A stretch of 42,690 nt of DNA from assembly GCA_026398535.1 (NCBI GenBank), contig JAPLSQ010000069.1, positions 1-42,690 on the forward strand, given 5' to 3'. Every line of letters begins with the position of its first letter. Within the stretch, counting starts at the first letter, position 1. Origin of the DNA: Candidatus Sumerlaeota bacterium (GTDB lineage Bacteria; Sumerlaeota; Sumerlaeia; Sumerlaeales; Sumerlaeaceae). The notes under the pieces were generated by a model. It had not been told where the DNA came from. It saw only the letters and a program-made list of their open reading frames with translations, and made no database searches. Below are positions 31,933 through 40,788 of the stretch, piece after piece. Both the position numbers and the translations under genes were made by a program.

Positions 31933-33411
31933 ATGGACGCAGAAGCCTCGATGACACAAAAGCATCCCGCAGGGCTGTTCTATCTGTTCGTCACGGAGAT
32001 GTGGGAACGGTTCAGCTTTTACGCCATTTCGGCGATTCTGGCTCTTTATCTGACAAAAAAGCTGGGCTTGCCGGACAAGGAAGCCGGGCTGGCCTCCGGC
32101 GCTTACATGGCGTTCACATTCATGACGCCGATTCTGGGCGGTTTTGTGGCCGACAAGGTGCTGGGATTGCGTTATTCCGTGACGACGGGTGGCATTTTGA
32201 TCCTGATCGGCAACCTGGTTCTGGCTTGGTATGAAGAGCTGACGGGTGTTTTTATCGGCCTTGCGCTTGTGGCGCTGGGCACGGGATACCTGAAATCAAC
32301 GGTGTCGGTCATGGTGGGGAAGCTTTATGAAACGGGCGACAGCCACCGCGACAGCGGCTACACGCTGTTCTACATGGGCATCAATGTGGGGGCGCTGCTG
32401 GCCGGATTGCTGATGGGCTATGTGGCGGAGAAATACGGCTGGACCAGGGGATTCTATCTGTCGTCGGCAGGGATGCTGCTGGGGCTGATCGCGTTTCAGC
32501 TTGGCTGCAGGCATTATAACAACGAAGCCGACGGTTTTCAGCGGGAGAACCTGTTCAAACGCTTTCTCGGTCTGCCGATTCTCGCGTGGATCGTTGCGGG
32601 AACGGCCGGCATCGGCGCGCTGATGGTGTATCTGTTTCATCATTCTGGGCACACGAAAATCGCCATCATCTATTTGAGCGGCTTTATTGTGCTGGGGATT
32701 TTCGCGCTGGCTTTTGCCTGCAAGGAACGCGGCGAGCGCCGATCGATTTATGCGATCCTGATCATCATTGTCGCCGCCATCTGCTTCCAGTCGTATTTCA
32801 AGCAGTTGTACAACTCGCTGACCTTGTTTGCGGATCGTGATTTTGACAAGGCGCTGTTTGGCATTCCGCTGGCCCCCTCCTTCTATGCGCTGGTTCCGAA
32901 TTCGCTGTCGGTCATCATTCTTGCCGGCGTGTTCACCTGGTTGTGGGGCCGGCTGGCCGACAAAGGCGGAAATCCGTCGATTCCCATGAAAATCGTCATG
33001 GCGCTGTGCTTCGCTGCCGCCAGCGCGGCGTTGCTGGCGTGGGTGGCGCGAGGCATCGCGGTCAGCGGCGAAAAAGCCTCGGCTTGGTGGATTGTGCTGG
33101 CAATTGTCATCCTGACGGTGGGCGAACTGAACATCCTGCCAATGGGATTGTCGGCGGTGAGCACCCTGGCGCCAAAACGCTTCGCGTCACTGCTTATGGG
33201 ATCGTGGTTCTTGTGCAACTCGCTGGGCGGCTATATTTCCGGATATCTCGCAAGTCTTGCGGATGTGGAAAAGACAATGGTTCATGAAGTTGCCCGCACG
33301 GCATCGGTGTACTTCAATTTGTATTGGAAATGCGCGCTGGCGCTGGGGCTGGTCACGCTGATCATGCTGGCGATCACGCCGTTCGTGAAAAAGCTGATGG
33401 CGCGCCAGTGA
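31933..33411 (+). CDS. POT-family proton-coupled oligopeptide transporter
   Basis: The 492-residue protein is a major-facilitator-type transporter of the POT/PTR2 family, which imports di- and tripeptides with protons. The signature Glu-Met-Trp-Glu-Arg-Phe-Ser-Phe-Tyr lies in the first helix, giving the ExxER proton-coupling motif. Typical segments such as Gly-Gly-Phe-Val-Ala-Asp, Gly-Tyr-Leu-Lys and Phe-Tyr-Met-Gly-Ile-Asn-Val-Gly-Ala-Leu follow. About 12-14 membrane helices are visible. ATG 31933 is preferred, ATG 31951 is also possible, and neither has a strong ribosome site. Its TGA overlaps the GTG of the exporter gene as GTGA, so the two are coupled. Peptide import would complement the M42-like peptidase elsewhere in the window, which is only inference. 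Confidence 0.9.
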   Translation: MDAEASMTQKHPAGLFYLFVTEMWERFSFYAISAILALYLTKKLGLPDKEAGLASGAYMAFTFMTPILGGFVADKVLGLRYSVTTGGILILIGNLVLAWYEELTGVFIGLALVALGTGYLKSTVSVMVGKLYETGDSHRDSGYTLFYMGINVGALLAGLLMGYVAEKYGWTRGFYLSSAGMLLGLIAFQLGCRHYNNEADGFQRENLFKRFLGLPILAWIVAGTAGIGALMVYLFHHSGHTKIAIIYLSGFIVLGIFALAFACKERGERRSIYAILIIIVAAICFQSYFKQLYNSLTLFADRDFDKALFGIPLAPSFYALVPNSLSVIILAGVFTWLWGRLADKGGNPSIPMKIVMALCFAAASAALLAWVARGIAVSGEKASAWWIVLAIVILTVGELNILPMGLSAVSTLAPKRFASLLMGSWFLCNSLGGYISGYLASLADVEKTMVHEVARTASVYFNLYWKCALALGLVTLIMLAITPFVKKLMARQ

Positions 33412-35162
33412 AACCCCTGCAAATCATATTCGTTTATGCCCGGCGATACAAGCTGGCGCTGGCCGTCACGGCCTTCAGCATGCTGGCGCTGGTTGGCGTT
33501 CAGCTTTTTATCCCGTGGATCATCAGGATGCTTATCGCCGCCATTACGGCGCCGGGCGCCACGCTGGGCGATATGAACCTTGTCACCCAGCTGACGCTCG
33601 CCGTCCTGGTGATCTATATTGCCCGCGCCGGATTGCAGTTCCTGCGCTCGTACATGGCGCACATCGCCGGGTGGGGCGTGGTGGCCGATGTGCGCAAGTA
33701 TATCTATGACCACATGCAACGGCTTTCGCTGCGCTTTTATGAGGACAAACAGGTCGGCCAGTTGATGTCGAACATGGTCAACGACACCGACCTTTTCGAG
33801 CAGCTCATCTCGCACGCCGTCCCCGACGTGGTGGTTAATGTGATCACGCTGGCCGGCGTGACCGGCGTTCTTCTTTGCCTCAACCCGATGCTGACACTGC
33901 TCAGTTCCATCCCCATCATTCTGGTGGTTATCTCGCTGGAGGTGTATGCGCGCCATGTGCGCCCGGCGTTTCTCCACCGCCAGAAAGAGCTGGGCGATCT
34001 CAACGCCATGCTGAATGACAACCTGTCGGGCATCCGCGAGATCAAGTCGTTCACCCGCGAGCGCGACGAGGCGCGACGAGTTCATCAGCATATCGACAAT
34101 TACCGGCAGTCCCTGCTCAACGCGCTCAAACTGATGGCCACCTTCCAGCCGTTTGTGGATTTCACGTCGTCGCTGGGCACACTCATTGTCATCTTCTTTG
34201 GCGGACGGCTGGCTCTTCAGGGCAGGCTGTCCGTCGCCGACCTCGTGGCGTTTTTTCTGTACCTTGACATGTTCTATGCGCCCGTGCGCAACCTCAGCGG
34301 CGCATGGGAAGCCATTCAAAGCTCGCTGGCCGGCGCCGACAGAATCACCGGCCTGCTGCGGGAGGAGCAGGAGCCGCACGACGCGCCCGGAGCGCTTCCC
34401 ATCGCGGGACGCGCGCGCGGCGAGATTGTTTTCAATAGTGTGAGTTTCGAATACATCGAAGGCATGCCGATTCTGGAGGACATCTCGCTGACGGTCCCCG
34501 CCCACACGGTGGCGGCGCTGGTCGGCCCGACGGGTGTGGGAAAATCCACGCTGGTGAGCCTTATTCCCCGGTTCTATGATGTCACGAGCGGCGTCATCAC
34601 CCTCGACGGGCGCGATATCCGTGGATATACCCTCGGCAGTCTGCGCCAGCAGATCAGCATCGTTCTGCAGGATGTGTTCCTGTTCTACGGCACGGTGCGC
34701 GAGAATCTTCTTTTCGGCCGTCCGGACGCGAATGAAGACGGAATGATTGCGGCAGCCAAAACCGCAAACGCCCATGATTTCATCAGTGAGCTTGCCGAGG
34801 GATACGACACCCTTATCGGCGAGCGGGGCGTCAAACTGTCGGGCGGGCAGAAACAGCGCCTTTCCATCGCGCGCGCCCTGCTGAAGGACGCGCCCATTCT
34901 CGTGCTCGATGAGGCGACGTCGGCCGTGGACACCGAGACCGAACAACTTATCCAGCAGGCGCTCGAACGCCTCATGCTGGGCCGCACCACCATCATCATC
35001 GCCCACCGGCTGTCCACCGTGCGCAACGCCGGAATGGTGGTCGTGCTGGAAGACAAAGCCATCCGCGAAATGGGAACCCACGATGAACTCATGCGCCTTG
35101 ACGGACTCTACCGGAGGCTCCATACCGCTCAAGGGCAACGGGAGCCAGCGGCAACGATTTAA
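33408..35162 (+). CDS. ABC exporter, half-transporter (MsbA-like)
   Basis: This 584-residue protein fuses a six-helix exporter membrane domain (~1-310) to an ATPase domain. Walker A is Gly-Pro-Thr-Gly-Val-Gly-Lys-Ser-Thr (373-381), the Q-loop is Gln421, the signature is Leu-Ser-Gly-Gly-Gln (477-481), Walker B is Ile-Leu-Val-Leu-Asp-Glu (497-502) and the switch His is 533. All key residues are intact, so it should work as a homodimer exporting lipids or drugs. The MsbA/lipid A role is a guess from family resemblance, since multidrug exporters look the same. The GTG start overlaps the POT transporter stop (GTGA), and a longer frame upstream lies within that gene and is rejected. Confidence 0.93.
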   Translation: MKPLQIIFVYARRYKLALAVTAFSMLALVGVQLFIPWIIRMLIAAITAPGATLGDMNLVTQLTLAVLVIYIARAGLQFLRSYMAHIAGWGVVADVRKYIYDHMQRLSLRFYEDKQVGQLMSNMVNDTDLFEQLISHAVPDVVVNVITLAGVTGVLLCLNPMLTLLSSIPIILVVISLEVYARHVRPAFLHRQKELGDLNAMLNDNLSGIREIKSFTRERDEARRVHQHIDNYRQSLLNALKLMATFQPFVDFTSSLGTLIVIFFGGRLALQGRLSVADLVAFFLYLDMFYAPVRNLSGAWEAIQSSLAGADRITGLLREEQEPHDAPGALPIAGRARGEIVFNSVSFEYIEGMPILEDISLTVPAHTVAALVGPTGVGKSTLVSLIPRFYDVTSGVITLDGRDIRGYTLGSLRQQISIVLQDVFLFYGTVRENLLFGRPDANEDGMIAAAKTANAHDFISELAEGYDTLIGERGVKLSGGQKQRLSIARALLKDAPILVLDEATSAVDTETEQLIQQALERLMLGRTTIIIAHRLSTVRNAGMVVVLEDKAIREMGTHDELMRLDGLYRRLHTAQGQREPAATI

Positions 35163-35233
35163 TCCGGCTTATGACTGGATGCGACATCCTGCCGCGCGGG
35201 TGCCCTTTCGTGAACGATTGCGATTGGGCGCGC

Positions 35234-36262
35234 TCATTTTTTAAACGGCGCGTCCGGCGCCTTTTTGTCCTTTTTGTCTTTCCCGGGCGCGCTGGCGCGC
35301 CGCGTTTCGGCGATGTCATCATACACCGCTCTTCCCGTGCGCCACAATTTGAAGCCGATGAACCCGCCGGCCACGAGGATAAAAAGTGTGAGAACGGATT
35401 TTCCCGCGTAATGGATGGGATTGAGGCTCTCGGCATACGGGGCGAATTGCTGGATGTAAGCTTTGAGCTCGTTCTGCTTGTTGGCCCCGGCCTTGAGCGC
35501 AAGGCGGTAAGCGGTGAGGGCTTTTGAATAATCGCCTTCGTGTTCAAGCAGCATGCCCATGACGAGCCAGCCGTCGCCGAACTTCGGGAAGGTGCGCATC
35601 AGCTCCGCCACGCCCTGGGCGGACGGCACGGGAAATGACACTTCGCGGAAGGTTTTCGGCGGGGGCTTGCGCGCGTCCCAGACAGGTGTCAGCGAGGCGA
35701 TGAAGATGTGTTTCTGCCCGTAGGAGTTGTCGGCGCGGTGGCGCATCATATATTGGAGCATCTGCGATTGAAGCTTTTCCACTCCGGCGCGCATTTCGGG
35801 CCGCATCGCCGCCGTTTTTTCGATCAGGGGAGCCGCATCGTTGTAACGCCCCATGGATTGAAGCGCCGTGCCATAATTGGCCATGGTTTGGAACCTGTCC
35901 GGATCTTTTTTAAGCAATTGTTTCCACAGCAGCTCCGCGCTGGTGACTTTGCCCGCGTGATAAAGCAGCATGGCATGATCGTCCTGGAAGTCCGCGTCGT
36001 CCGCGTGCTTGGGCGCCTCTGCCTCAAGTTTGGCGAGCTCGCGCATCCAAAACGCCGTGGTGTGCTCACGATCCTGCTCGGTATAGACGCCGTTCATGAG
36101 GTCGCGGATGCTGGTGGCGGATTTGCCGGCGGGATCAAAATCATGGCTCGAGTAAAATGCGCCATATGGCGGGCGGCCGCTCGCAAGAACAAGCGATGCA
36201 AACAGCGCGAGCGCCATGCGGCGCGCGGCCGGAAGATTGAATGAAATGCCCATCATGGTCAT
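35234..36262 (-). CDS. TPR protein with signal peptide and C-terminal membrane anchor
   Basis: This 342-residue protein has a signal-like N-terminus (hydrophobic core ~15-28) and TPR units in the middle: Ala-Glu-Leu-Leu-Trp-Lys-Gln-Leu-Leu, Tyr-Gly-Thr-Ala-Leu-Gln-Ser-Met-Gly-Arg-Tyr, and Gly-Met-Leu-Leu-Glu-His-Glu-Gly-Asp-Tyr. One membrane helix near residues 287-306 precedes a short Lys-rich cytoplasmic tail. The TPR part is therefore expected in the periplasm, as a scaffold. ATG 36262 is the first of three nearby ATG codons; none has a good ribosome site, so the exact start is uncertain by a few residues. It is divergent from nadA and converges on the ABC exporter gene. The partner is unknown. 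Confidence 0.75.
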   Translation of the reverse strand: MTMMGISFNLPAARRMALALFASLVLASGRPPYGAFYSSHDFDPAGKSATSIRDLMNGVYTEQDREHTTAFWMRELAKLEAEAPKHADDADFQDDHAMLLYHAGKVTSAELLWKQLLKKDPDRFQTMANYGTALQSMGRYNDAAPLIEKTAAMRPEMRAGVEKLQSQMLQYMMRHRADNSYGQKHIFIASLTPVWDARKPPPKTFREVSFPVPSAQGVAELMRTFPKFGDGWLVMGMLLEHEGDYSKALTAYRLALKAGANKQNELKAYIQQFAPYAESLNPIHYAGKSVLTLFILVAGGFIGFKLWRTGRAVYDDIAETRRASAPGKDKKDKKAPDAPFKK

Positions 36263-36364
36263 GATATAAATGCGGTGTGATGAAATATAGTCCGATCCTT
36301 AAAGTTTCAGATATCGATACAAAACATGGCCGTTATTGTAACAGTCATAAAGGTGACATGAACA

Positions 36365-37318
36365 ATGACCATCACGCGGACTGACATGAAAGAGGACCTT
36401 GCCGCTGAGATCAGACGGCTCGCGCGCGCGAAAAACGCGGTCATCCTCGCGCACAATTACCAGATGCCGGAGGTTCAGGAGATCGCCGATCATGTGGGCG
36501 ATTCGCTGGGATTGAGCCTCGACGCCCGGAAAACCAGCGCCAGTCTTATCGTGTTCTGCGGTGTGCATTTCATGGCCGAATCGGCCAGGATACTTAATCC
36601 CCAAAAAAAGGTTTTACTGCCCAACCTGGCGGCCGGATGCTCGCTGGCCGACTCCATCACCGCCGAGAGTCTGGCGGAGTGGAAGGAAAGATACCCTGAG
36701 CACACGGTGGTGACCTATATCAACTCGACCGCGGAGGTGAAGGCGATGAGCGATATCTGCTGCACGTCGGCCAACGCGGTCTCCGTGGTGCGCAGCCTTG
36801 CGGCAGACAGGATTCTCTTCACTCCCGACCGCAACCTCGGCCGATGGGTGGCGAAGCAGCTGCCCGGAAAGGATGTGGTGATTTATGACGGGTGCTGCCC
36901 CGCTCACGATGTGCTGCGCGGCGCAAACGCCGCCAAGGTGCGCGACTCGAAGAAGGGCGCCATTGTCATCGCCCATCCGGAATGCCGCGAAGACATCATC
37001 GAAATGGCCGACGCCGTCTGCTCGACCTCCGGGATGATTAATGCTGTCGAACGTTTTCCCGAAGCCAGAACGTTTGTCATAGCGACCGAGAACGGCATTC
37101 TGCACCAGTTGCGAAAGCGTTACCCCGACCGCGAGTTCATACTTGCCGACGGATGCATCGGATGCCGGCTCAACTGCCCTTACATGAAATGCATCGGTCT
37201 GGAGGATGTGGAGCGTTCGTTGCGCGAGGAAGTTTTCGAGGTAAATGTCGGCGCGGAGATTCTGGCGGGCGCGCGGCGCGCGCTTGAGCGGATGCTCGCT
37301 GTTCACCGCGACAGATAA
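36365..37318 (+). CDS. nadA: Quinolinate synthase NadA
   Basis: NadA condenses iminoaspartate with dihydroxyacetone phosphate to quinolinate, the committed ring-forming step of NAD synthesis, using a 4Fe-4S cluster. The 317-residue protein shows His-Asn-Tyr-Gln early on. The three expected cluster regions are Ala-Gly-Cys-Ser-Leu-Ala-Asp, His-Pro-Glu-Cys and the late Asn-Cys-Pro-Tyr-Met, with Ser-Thr-Ser-Gly-Met as a substrate segment. ATG 36365 has AAGGTG about ten bases upstream. It is a single gene with no nadB or nadC beside it, converging on the kinase/nucleotidyltransferase gene 48 bases downstream. Confidence 0.95.
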   Translation: MTITRTDMKEDLAAEIRRLARAKNAVILAHNYQMPEVQEIADHVGDSLGLSLDARKTSASLIVFCGVHFMAESARILNPQKKVLLPNLAAGCSLADSITAESLAEWKERYPEHTVVTYINSTAEVKAMSDICCTSANAVSVVRSLAADRILFTPDRNLGRWVAKQLPGKDVVIYDGCCPAHDVLRGANAAKVRDSKKGAIVIAHPECREDIIEMADAVCSTSGMINAVERFPEARTFVIATENGILHQLRKRYPDREFILADGCIGCRLNCPYMKCIGLEDVERSLREEVFEVNVGAEILAGARRALERMLAVHRDR

Positions 37319-37366
37319 TCCCTGAACGAGCCGGGGGACGATGCCGAGGGTATTTTGCGGCTCGGA

Positions 37367-40300
37367 TCATGTGAAATCGCAAAGACTCGCGATGTGGTCG
37401 CGGCTGCCGTCGTTGGCCCACGCGTCGAGGTCGGATGGCGATTTGAGCTGCTGGCCGCGCATCCGGTCGACAGCAAGAAAAGCGCAGGGGATGTCCGCAA
37501 GGGATGTCATGTCACTCCATAGTTTTTCGAACTGTGCGACGGGAAAGACGTCCTCCTGACCGTGTCCCCATCGGCGTTTGACATCCTTGATGGTCACATA
37601 GGTCGGAACGCGCTGCGCCATGCGGCGGATGGCTTCGGCAATTTTCTCTTCGGGACCCGCAAGGCCGCCGCGGGTAAGGCCAAACGCCGCAAGCATGGGA
37701 TCGATCTCGATCCATGTGGTCATGCTGTTGTAGTAGCTGAGCTTGAGTTCATCCTCCTCGCGGGGCTGGGCGAGACCTTCGAGCAGGCGGACACGCCCGT
37801 TGACGCGGGCCAGTCCGCCGCCGCTGTCGCTGATTCGCCGCGGGACGACCTCGAAGGTGAGCATCGCGCCCGAATGCAGGTGAAGACCGAGCGCCGCTGG
37901 ATCGGGGCCGGCGCCGAGAGTGTCAACATTGTGCAGCATGATTGTCCGCAGATTCGGATGATCGTCGAGGATTTGCGCCAGCACGCCGTTGCGCAGCAAG
38001 TTTGGCCATTCGTGCCAGTGTCCGGGCGGCACGAAGCGCTGGCCGGGAAGGTTGTCGGTGTAGTCGCTGCCCTCACCCTTGGCGCGCGCCCAGTCCATGA
38101 GGGCGCGCCTGCCCGCATCGCGGACTTTCTGTTTCTGGTCGTCGAGGGTTTCCTGCGGCATCTCCTCCCACAGAAACTGCAAATCGCGCACCATGGGAAC
38201 AAGGCGCTGGCTGATCGAGCGCGCGGGTGACAGGTAGAGCGGGCCGTCAAAACCATAGTTGGCATTCATGCCCAGGTGTTTCGTGATGGGGCGGTGGGTC
38301 AGATAACTGGTCGATATGATGTGCGGAATCGCGCGGCTGTAAGAGCGGGAGGTTCTTCGGGTTTTTGCGAGGTGAATCTCGATGAAGCTGCGATGGCGTC
38401 CGCCCGCCTGCGCATCGCATTCAGTGCGATGAATCCCGCTTTGCGGGGCTGTTTCCATGAAGATGAACGGATTCACCGCCTTGATGACGCCGGCGCCGGT
38501 GGTCCAGCGGCTGCCGGCGCCCCCCGCAAGCGTCAGGACAGCCGCCCTGCCTTCGCGAAGAGCGCGCTCGCCGAGGGCGCGCACCGTTGGATTGTCCGTA
38601 AACGGAATCACATCGCCGTCGCGCACATCCTCAATGTCGGTGTTGATGGGCAGACGGTTGCGCGACAGACCTATGCGCCCGCTGATAAGGTCGGCGCGCA
38701 TCTGCTCGTGCTGGATGCGGTCAAAACCGTTTTCACGCTTGATCCGCTCGGACTCGGCGTCCCAGCGCAGACGGTCGGACTGCGAAGCCGGATCGGCCAC
38801 GCGAAACAGGTTGCCGACCATCATGCGCAGCATCCGGAATGCCTCGCCGGATTCGGCGCACTGGGCCGTGAAGTGATCGAGTTCGGCGCGCCGAAGATAG
38901 GAAATGCTTTCGGGATTCTGGCGCACGAGCACGGGCACCTGAATGGCGTAATAGCCCGAAGGCATGAGCGCTTCGCCGCCGGTGAGCATGCGCGCGCGCG
39001 TCCCGATTTGGTTGATACGGAAATTGTAAACGACGGGATCCATCGCAAACGGCAGCGCGTCTTCCAGCTCGCGTTTGGTTTCGCCCATGATGCCGAGAAT
39101 TTCATCGTTGAAGCTTGCGCGGCGCTGCGGCGCGGTGAACATTCCCATGCCTCCGCCCGACATTCCACCGAGCATGAGGAATCCCCAGAAATCGCCGCCA
39201 AGACGATGCCGGACACGAGCGAGGATCGTTTCGGTGAAACGGTTGGTCACCCATGGAATGATGGTCTTGAGCGGGTATTCCCAGTTGCGCGTTGTGCATG
39301 AGGCTATCGCCCTGACATCACCCGTCTTGAGCGCGGAAAGAATGGCGTCGAAGATCTCGCGCATCGCAAGGCGCGCACGCCATTCGGCCCGGGAGCGCAG
39401 AAGATATTTCTCGGTGACCATTTCAAGGATCGGGCCGGCATTCTGCGCCATCCCGCCATGGATAAGCGTGAGCGATTCTGTCAGGCGCTCGGTGATGGCC
39501 GGGTGCAGGTCCGCCTCCCCGAGCACGCGGTGGCGCGGCAGCAACCGCCCGCGGCTGATGCCATACTCAGGATCGCCTTCGGCCGCCGCCGCGCCTTCAA
39601 TGACCTTGAAACCGGGCCACACGCCGCCGGAATCCTGCCATCCGCCGCCGGAGCCCCCAAGCCACTCGCCCAGTATGGCGCGCGAGGCTATCAGGCGTCG
39701 TTCGGGCTCGGTCAGGCCGCCCTCCAGCGAGGTTGTCTGCCCCGTGGCGCGCATGAGCACGCCCACGATCGACGCGAGCAGGTTCGTCGATACGGCCAGG
39801 CGCGAACCTTTGGGGATGTCGTTGACATGCGTGACCAGTTCGATGCCGAGCCCGCGCCCCGCGATGCGGCCAAGGATGCCGGCCACGGACTGGTTTGTCC
39901 CCTCGAATGAGGGCGGAATCAGCCCGGAGGCAATGACGCCCGCCTTGAGCAGACTGAGATAGTCGTTGCCAAAATTGAAAAGGTCGCGCAGGTCGCGGAT
40001 GTCTTTTGTCGCGCCAAGATCGGCGCTGGTCAGGCGCAGCAACGGTTCGGGGATGACGCGGACAAACGCCTCGACTGGCGGGCGGGTGGCTGTGTCGCGA
40101 CCGTAAACGCCAAGATCGACAGAGATGTTGAGCACGCGCGCGCCCTCGGGGAAATCCATGCCCAGAAAAAAAATGTCGGACCATCCGCTGTGGCTGAGGT
40201 CAAGACGCACCGGGGTCGCTTCAGCGAGGATGGGATACAGGAGACTGCCTGCAGCCCGTTCCAGCATTTCGCGGCGCAACCGGACGGTGTGATCCTCGGC

Positions 40301-40750
40301 GTGACCCACACGAAACATCCATTGGTTGCCGCAACTGGCGCGGACGCTGCGGCGCACCTGGTCGAGAAGCGTCTGAAAACACAAGTGATGGTATGCCTCC
40401 GCAAGCGCGCTGAACAGCGCGGCGTTTGGGCCTGTGCGCTCCATCTCGGCGCGAAAGCACGCGATCGCCTGCTCGAAACGGCGCGCGAAAAGGTCGTTGT
40501 GCCCCTCGACCGGCACGATGCCCGTCCGGGGAATGTCCGGCAATTCGGCCAGGTGGAAACGGCATGCGGCATGCAGAAACAGCGTGGCGCGCACGCGCTC
40601 GTAAAGATTGGCGGCAGATTTGCGGAACGACTCCAGCTCCTCGCACGCCGCCAAAAGCTGCGCCGGACTTATGGCGGCGCAAAGCTCTTCGAAAGCCCTG
40701 TCGCGCCTCGAGGCGTCACCGCTTGTGATGGTGTCGATGAATGGATTCAT
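37367..40750 (-). CDS. GHMP sugar kinase / UDPGP-type nucleotidyltransferase fusion
   Basis: The 1127-residue protein has a helical N-terminus (1-170). A GHMP kinase region of the fucokinase type follows (~175-540), with Arg-Leu-Asp-Leu-Ser-His-Ser-Gly-Trp-Ser-Asp (182-192), a degenerate motif 2 Pro-Lys-Gly-Ser-Arg-Leu-Ala-Val-Ser-Thr (313-322), Gly-Ser-Gly-Gly-Gly-Trp-Gln-Asp (367-373) and a C-terminal glycine-rich segment (518-536). The last ~400 residues are a UDPGP-family nucleotidyltransferase: Leu-Ala-Gly-Gly-Ala-Gly-Ser-Arg (741-748), K757, and Leu-His-Asn-Val-Asp-Thr-Leu-Gly (939-946) with D943 as likely metal ligand. Known FKP enzymes have these activities in the opposite order. The predicted path is free sugar to sugar 1-phosphate to NDP-sugar. 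The sugar and nucleotide are not known. It lies 38 bases after the GalU-like gene. Confidence 0.8.
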   Translation of the reverse strand: MNPFIDTITSGDASRRDRAFEELCAAISPAQLLAACEELESFRKSAANLYERVRATLFLHAACRFHLAELPDIPRTGIVPVEGHNDLFARRFEQAIACFRAEMERTGPNAALFSALAEAYHHLCFQTLLDQVRRSVRASCGNQWMFRVGHAEDHTVRLRREMLERAAGSLLYPILAEATPVRLDLSHSGWSDIFFLGMDFPEGARVLNISVDLGVYGRDTATRPPVEAFVRVIPEPLLRLTSADLGATKDIRDLRDLFNFGNDYLSLLKAGVIASGLIPPSFEGTNQSVAGILGRIAGRGLGIELVTHVNDIPKGSRLAVSTNLLASIVGVLMRATGQTTSLEGGLTEPERRLIASRAILGEWLGGSGGGWQDSGGVWPGFKVIEGAAAAEGDPEYGISRGRLLPRHRVLGEADLHPAITERLTESLTLIHGGMAQNAGPILEMVTEKYLLRSRAEWRARLAMREIFDAILSALKTGDVRAIASCTTRNWEYPLKTIIPWVTNRFTETILARVRHRLGGDFWGFLMLGGMSGGGMGMFTAPQRRASFNDEILGIMGETKRELEDALPFAMDPVVYNFRINQIGTRARMLTGGEALMPSGYYAIQVPVLVRQNPESISYLRRAELDHFTAQCAESGEAFRMLRMMVGNLFRVADPASQSDRLRWDAESERIKRENGFDRIQHEQMRADLISGRIGLSRNRLPINTDIEDVRDGDVIPFTDNPTVRALGERALREGRAAVLTLAGGAGSRWTTGAGVIKAVNPFIFMETAPQSGIHRTECDAQAGGRHRSFIEIHLAKTRRTSRSYSRAIPHIISTSYLTHRPITKHLGMNANYGFDGPLYLSPARSISQRLVPMVRDLQFLWEEMPQETLDDQKQKVRDAGRRALMDWARAKGEGSDYTDNLPGQRFVPPGHWHEWPNLLRNGVLAQILDDHPNLRTIMLHNVDTLGAGPDPAALGLHLHSGAMLTFEVVPRRISDSGGGLARVNGRVRLLEGLAQPREEDELKLSYYNSMTTWIEIDPMLAAFGLTRGGLAGPEEKIAEAIRRMAQRVPTYVTIKDVKRRWGHGQEDVFPVAQFEKLWSDMTSLADIPCAFLAVDRMRGQQLKSPSDLDAWANDGSRDHIASLCDFT

Positions 40751-40788
40751 GATGTGTGTTTGTCACATTGATAGGGCGGCAACGCCGT

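Noticed and set aside
33282..35138. A 618-codon open frame antisense to the ABC exporter gene
   Set aside because: It mirrors an intact exporter with all ATPase motifs. Its translation is His/Arg/Gln-rich with no family resemblance, as expected opposite G+C-rich coding DNA.
37327..37364. Bidirectional terminator between nadA and the fusion gene
   Set aside because: CGAGCCG and CGGCTCG can pair, but the loop is 24 bases and there is no T tract on either side, so it is too weak to call.
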